Shown here: positions 62,107 to 64,000 of the stretch, in pieces
Position numbering within the stretch: the stretch's first letter is position 1
Layout: each line of letters opens with the position of its first letter
Assembly (NCBI GenBank): GCA_035403225.1
Contig: DAONET010000006.1
Coordinates: forward strand, 1-64,000
From: DAIRDK01 sp035403225
GTDB lineage: Bacteria > Bacteroidota > Bacteroidia > Bacteroidales > FEN-979
Length of the DNA: 64,000 nt
Reading direction: 5' to 3'
The notes under the pieces: model-generated
Databases searched by the model: none
Told to the model about the DNA's origin: nothing
What the model saw: the letters and a program-made list of their open reading frames with translations, nothing else
Position numbers and translations under genes: made by a program

Positions 62107-63216
62107 ATGCCAGCAAAAAAAGGAAGAAGAGTTTCATGGCTGAGTAAATTCATGATATTTCTCAATATCCTGATGGTACTGGCTCTTTTTTGTTCGTATG
62201 GCGCCCGTTATATCGATCCCAGGATGTGCTGGCCCCTCGCTTTAGCAGGGCTCGCCTACCCCATCATTCTGATAATCAACTTGTTTTTTGTCGTGCTTTG
62301 GCTGGTCAGGTGGAAAAAATACATTTTCCTCTCCCTGATTTCCATCCTTATCGGTTGGGCCGAGTTGATGACCATCTTTCCCATCCATTTCTCTGATCCT
62401 CAGTTACCTGCTGAAGAGACGATCAAGATGATGACGTACAATACCCACGGATTCAACTATCCTAAAACCGATAAAGTGGTCACCCAGAACCGTGCGCTTG
62501 ACTTTATCCGGAAAGAAAAACCCGGGATCCTTTGTTTTCAGGAATTCAAGCCCCGTGGAGAATATACGATTAAAACCCTGGGTGACACGTTGGGTCTTTC
62601 GTACTCCTATCAGAAGAATTATCTGGAATACAAGGATAAAGAGGTAGTATACGGGATGGCCATTTATTCGAAATACCCGATCCTGCAGACCGGGTTTCTG
62701 AAAGATGACCGGAACAGGGTGTTCGCCATCTGGACCGATATAGCGAGCGGTAAGGATACTCTCCGCATTTACAACTGCCATCTGGTATCCGTCAGGTTTG
62801 GCACGGGTGATTATTCGTTTTATGAAGACCTGAAAAATCAATCTACCGAAAAAATTGATTATAAAGGAGGTATATTCAAGATAGTCAAAAAGTTGAAACG
62901 TGCCTTCATCTCCCGTTCCGGGCAGACTGACCGGCTTGTTACCTCCATCGGACAATCTCCCCACCCGGTACTGCTGGGTGGCGATCTGAACGATAGTCCC
63001 TTCTCGTACAGTTACCATCATTTGTCGGGAAAGTTAAAGGACAGTTACCGGGAAGCCGGAAAAGGCTGGTCGGGGAATACTTTTGCCGGACAACTTCCTT
63101 CGTATCGCATCGACTACCTCATGTTCAGCAAGAAGATGAGAGCCGGGAATTACCAAAAATACCAGATTGACTATTCTGATCATTATCCTATCTCTATATT
63201 GATAACCAAGCGCTGA
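62107..63216 (+). CDS. Endonuclease/exonuclease/phosphatase family membrane protein
   Basis: A 369-residue protein with two or three N-terminal membrane helices (about 15-95) and an EEP domain: NTHGF, CFQEFK, the metal site GGDLNDSPFS, RIDYLMFS and SDHYPIS. These enzymes cleave phosphodiesters in nucleic acids or lipids; membrane attachment would suit a phospholipid or lipid-linked substrate. It starts two bases after the rhomboid stop. Confidence 0.85.
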   Translation: MPAKKGRRVSWLSKFMIFLNILMVLALFCSYGARYIDPRMCWPLALAGLAYPIILIINLFFVVLWLVRWKKYIFLSLISILIGWAELMTIFPIHFSDPQLPAEETIKMMTYNTHGFNYPKTDKVVTQNRALDFIRKEKPGILCFQEFKPRGEYTIKTLGDTLGLSYSYQKNYLEYKDKEVVYGMAIYSKYPILQTGFLKDDRNRVFAIWTDIASGKDTLRIYNCHLVSVRFGTGDYSFYEDLKNQSTEKIDYKGGIFKIVKKLKRAFISRSGQTDRLVTSIGQSPHPVLLGGDLNDSPFSYSYHHLSGKLKDSYREAGKGWSGNTFAGQLPSYRIDYLMFSKKMRAGNYQKYQIDYSDHYPISILITKR

Positions 63217-63220
63217 TACT

Positions 63221-64000
63221 GTGGATTTCAAGCTAACTTCTGAATTCATCCCTACCGGTGATCAGCCGGAGGCCATCCGGCAGCTGGTGGAAGGCGTCGA
63301 GCGGGGCGATCCCGCGCAGGTGCTCCTGGGGGTGACTGGATCAGGCAAGACCTACACCATCGCCAATGTGATCAACCAGGTACAGCGCCCGACCCTGGTC
63401 CTGAGCCACAATAAAACGCTCGCTGCACAGCTGTACGGGGAGTTCAAACAGTTTTTTCCGGAAAACGCCGTTGAGTTTTTCGTTTCCTATTATGATTATT
63501 ACCAACCGGAAGCTTACATCCCGGTGACGAACACGTATATCGAAAAAGACCTTTCCATCAACGAGGAGATCGAGAAGCTCCGGCTCAGCACCTCTTCCTC
63601 CCTGCTGACAGGACGGCGTGACATTGTCGTGGTCTCCTCTGTTTCCTGTATATATGGGATCGGCAATCCCGATGAGTTCGAAAAGAATGTCATCCGGATC
63701 AGGATGGGTGAAACCCTCAGCCGGAACCGTTTTCTGCACGCTCTCGTAGACAGTCTCTATTCCCGTTCCGAGACGGATTTCACCCGTGGAAAATTCAGGG
63801 TGAAGGGTGACTCGGTGGATGTTTTTCCCGCCTATCTCGACATTGGTTACCGGATCATCTTCTTCGGTGATGAGATTGAGAGCATCGACTCCATTGAACC
63901 CATGACGGGCAAGGTCATCAGTCCTTTTGAGCAGGTGAACATTTTCCCGGCCAACATCTTTGTTACTTCTCCCGACAAGATGAAATCGGCGTTGTTGGAG
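63221..64000 (+). CDS. uvrB: Excinuclease ABC subunit B, N-terminal part
   Basis: Begins at a GTG at 63221 and remains open to the right edge, 260 codons. The Walker A motif GVTGSGKT is followed by SHNKTLAAQLYGE and the YYDYYQPEAYIP beta-hairpin that inserts between DNA strands. The protein locates damage for nucleotide excision repair with UvrA and UvrC. The N-terminus DFKLTSEF supports the GTG start. The C-terminal helicase part lies outside the window. Confidence 0.95.
   Translation, partial: MDFKLTSEFIPTGDQPEAIRQLVEGVERGDPAQVLLGVTGSGKTYTIANVINQVQRPTLVLSHNKTLAAQLYGEFKQFFPENAVEFFVSYYDYYQPEAYIPVTNTYIEKDLSINEEIEKLRLSTSSSLLTGRRDIVVVSSVSCIYGIGNPDEFEKNVIRIRMGETLSRNRFLHALVDSLYSRSETDFTRGKFRVKGDSVDVFPAYLDIGYRIIFFGDEIESIDSIEPMTGKVISPFEQVNIFPANIFVTSPDKMKSALLE

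Overview
The window comes from a Bacteroidota (Bacteroidetes) chromosome, most likely an anaerobic or facultative member of the Bacteroidales/Marinilabiliales type. The evidence is Bacteroidetes-style -7 promoter boxes (TAnnTTTG) in front of many genes, a TonB-dependent receptor with an N-terminal carboxypeptidase-regulatory-like domain, DUF4403 and DUF6580 proteins, lipoproteins with short lipoboxes, and the tail of a glycyl radical enzyme at the left edge. Genes are tightly packed, often with ATGA start/stop overlaps.

Left flank (1-5112): the 3' end of a glycyl radical enzyme, a transglutaminase-like lipoprotein, tRNA-Arg(ACG) with a terminator, and a DUF4403 lipoprotein. Right flank (55330-64000): a small secreted protein, an amidohydrolase lipoprotein, a DUF6580 membrane protein, mutL, two rhomboid proteases, an endonuclease/exonuclease/phosphatase family protein, and the start of uvrB.

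Centre (about 5183-55292, 50 kb): one very large biosynthetic gene cluster of the aryl-polyene/flexirubin class. A tyrosine ammonia-lyase and a PaaK-like acyl-CoA ligase would supply and activate a coumaroyl-type starter. Elongation would use five ketosynthases with a Cys-His-His triad, three chain-length-factor-like partners (two with the whole triad replaced), a FabG reductase, four different acyl carrier proteins, an acyltransferase, and two hotdog dehydratases whose catalytic residues look complementary (one keeps His, the other Glu). Transport and membrane handling would use ABC-2 transporters, LolA, a lipoprotein, a polysaccharide deacetylase, LpxL/HtrB-like and PlsC-like acyltransferases, a GT2-DUF2062 glycosyltransferase, a three-domain MMPL/acyltransferase/methyltransferase fusion and a TonB receptor.

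Several additions are unusual. There are three B12-binding-type radical SAM enzymes. A beta-oxidation-like set comprises two enoyl-CoA hydratases, a 3-hydroxyacyl-CoA dehydrogenase and a FabH-like enzyme without the usual His/Asn. There is also a phytoene-desaturase-like flavoprotein, a C45 autoproteolytic acyltransferase homologue, an O-methyltransferase, and a sulfotransferase. Three BtrH-like (BtrH_N/DUF4872) acyltransferases are each preceded by a small helix-turn-helix-like partner, which in one case is fused to a dehydratase. No DarA-like dialkylresorcinol enzyme and no phosphopantetheinyl transferase were recognised. The product is therefore best described as an unassigned, heavily tailored aryl-polyene-like lipid. 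All functional statements rest on recognised motifs and remembered families; no database search was run.
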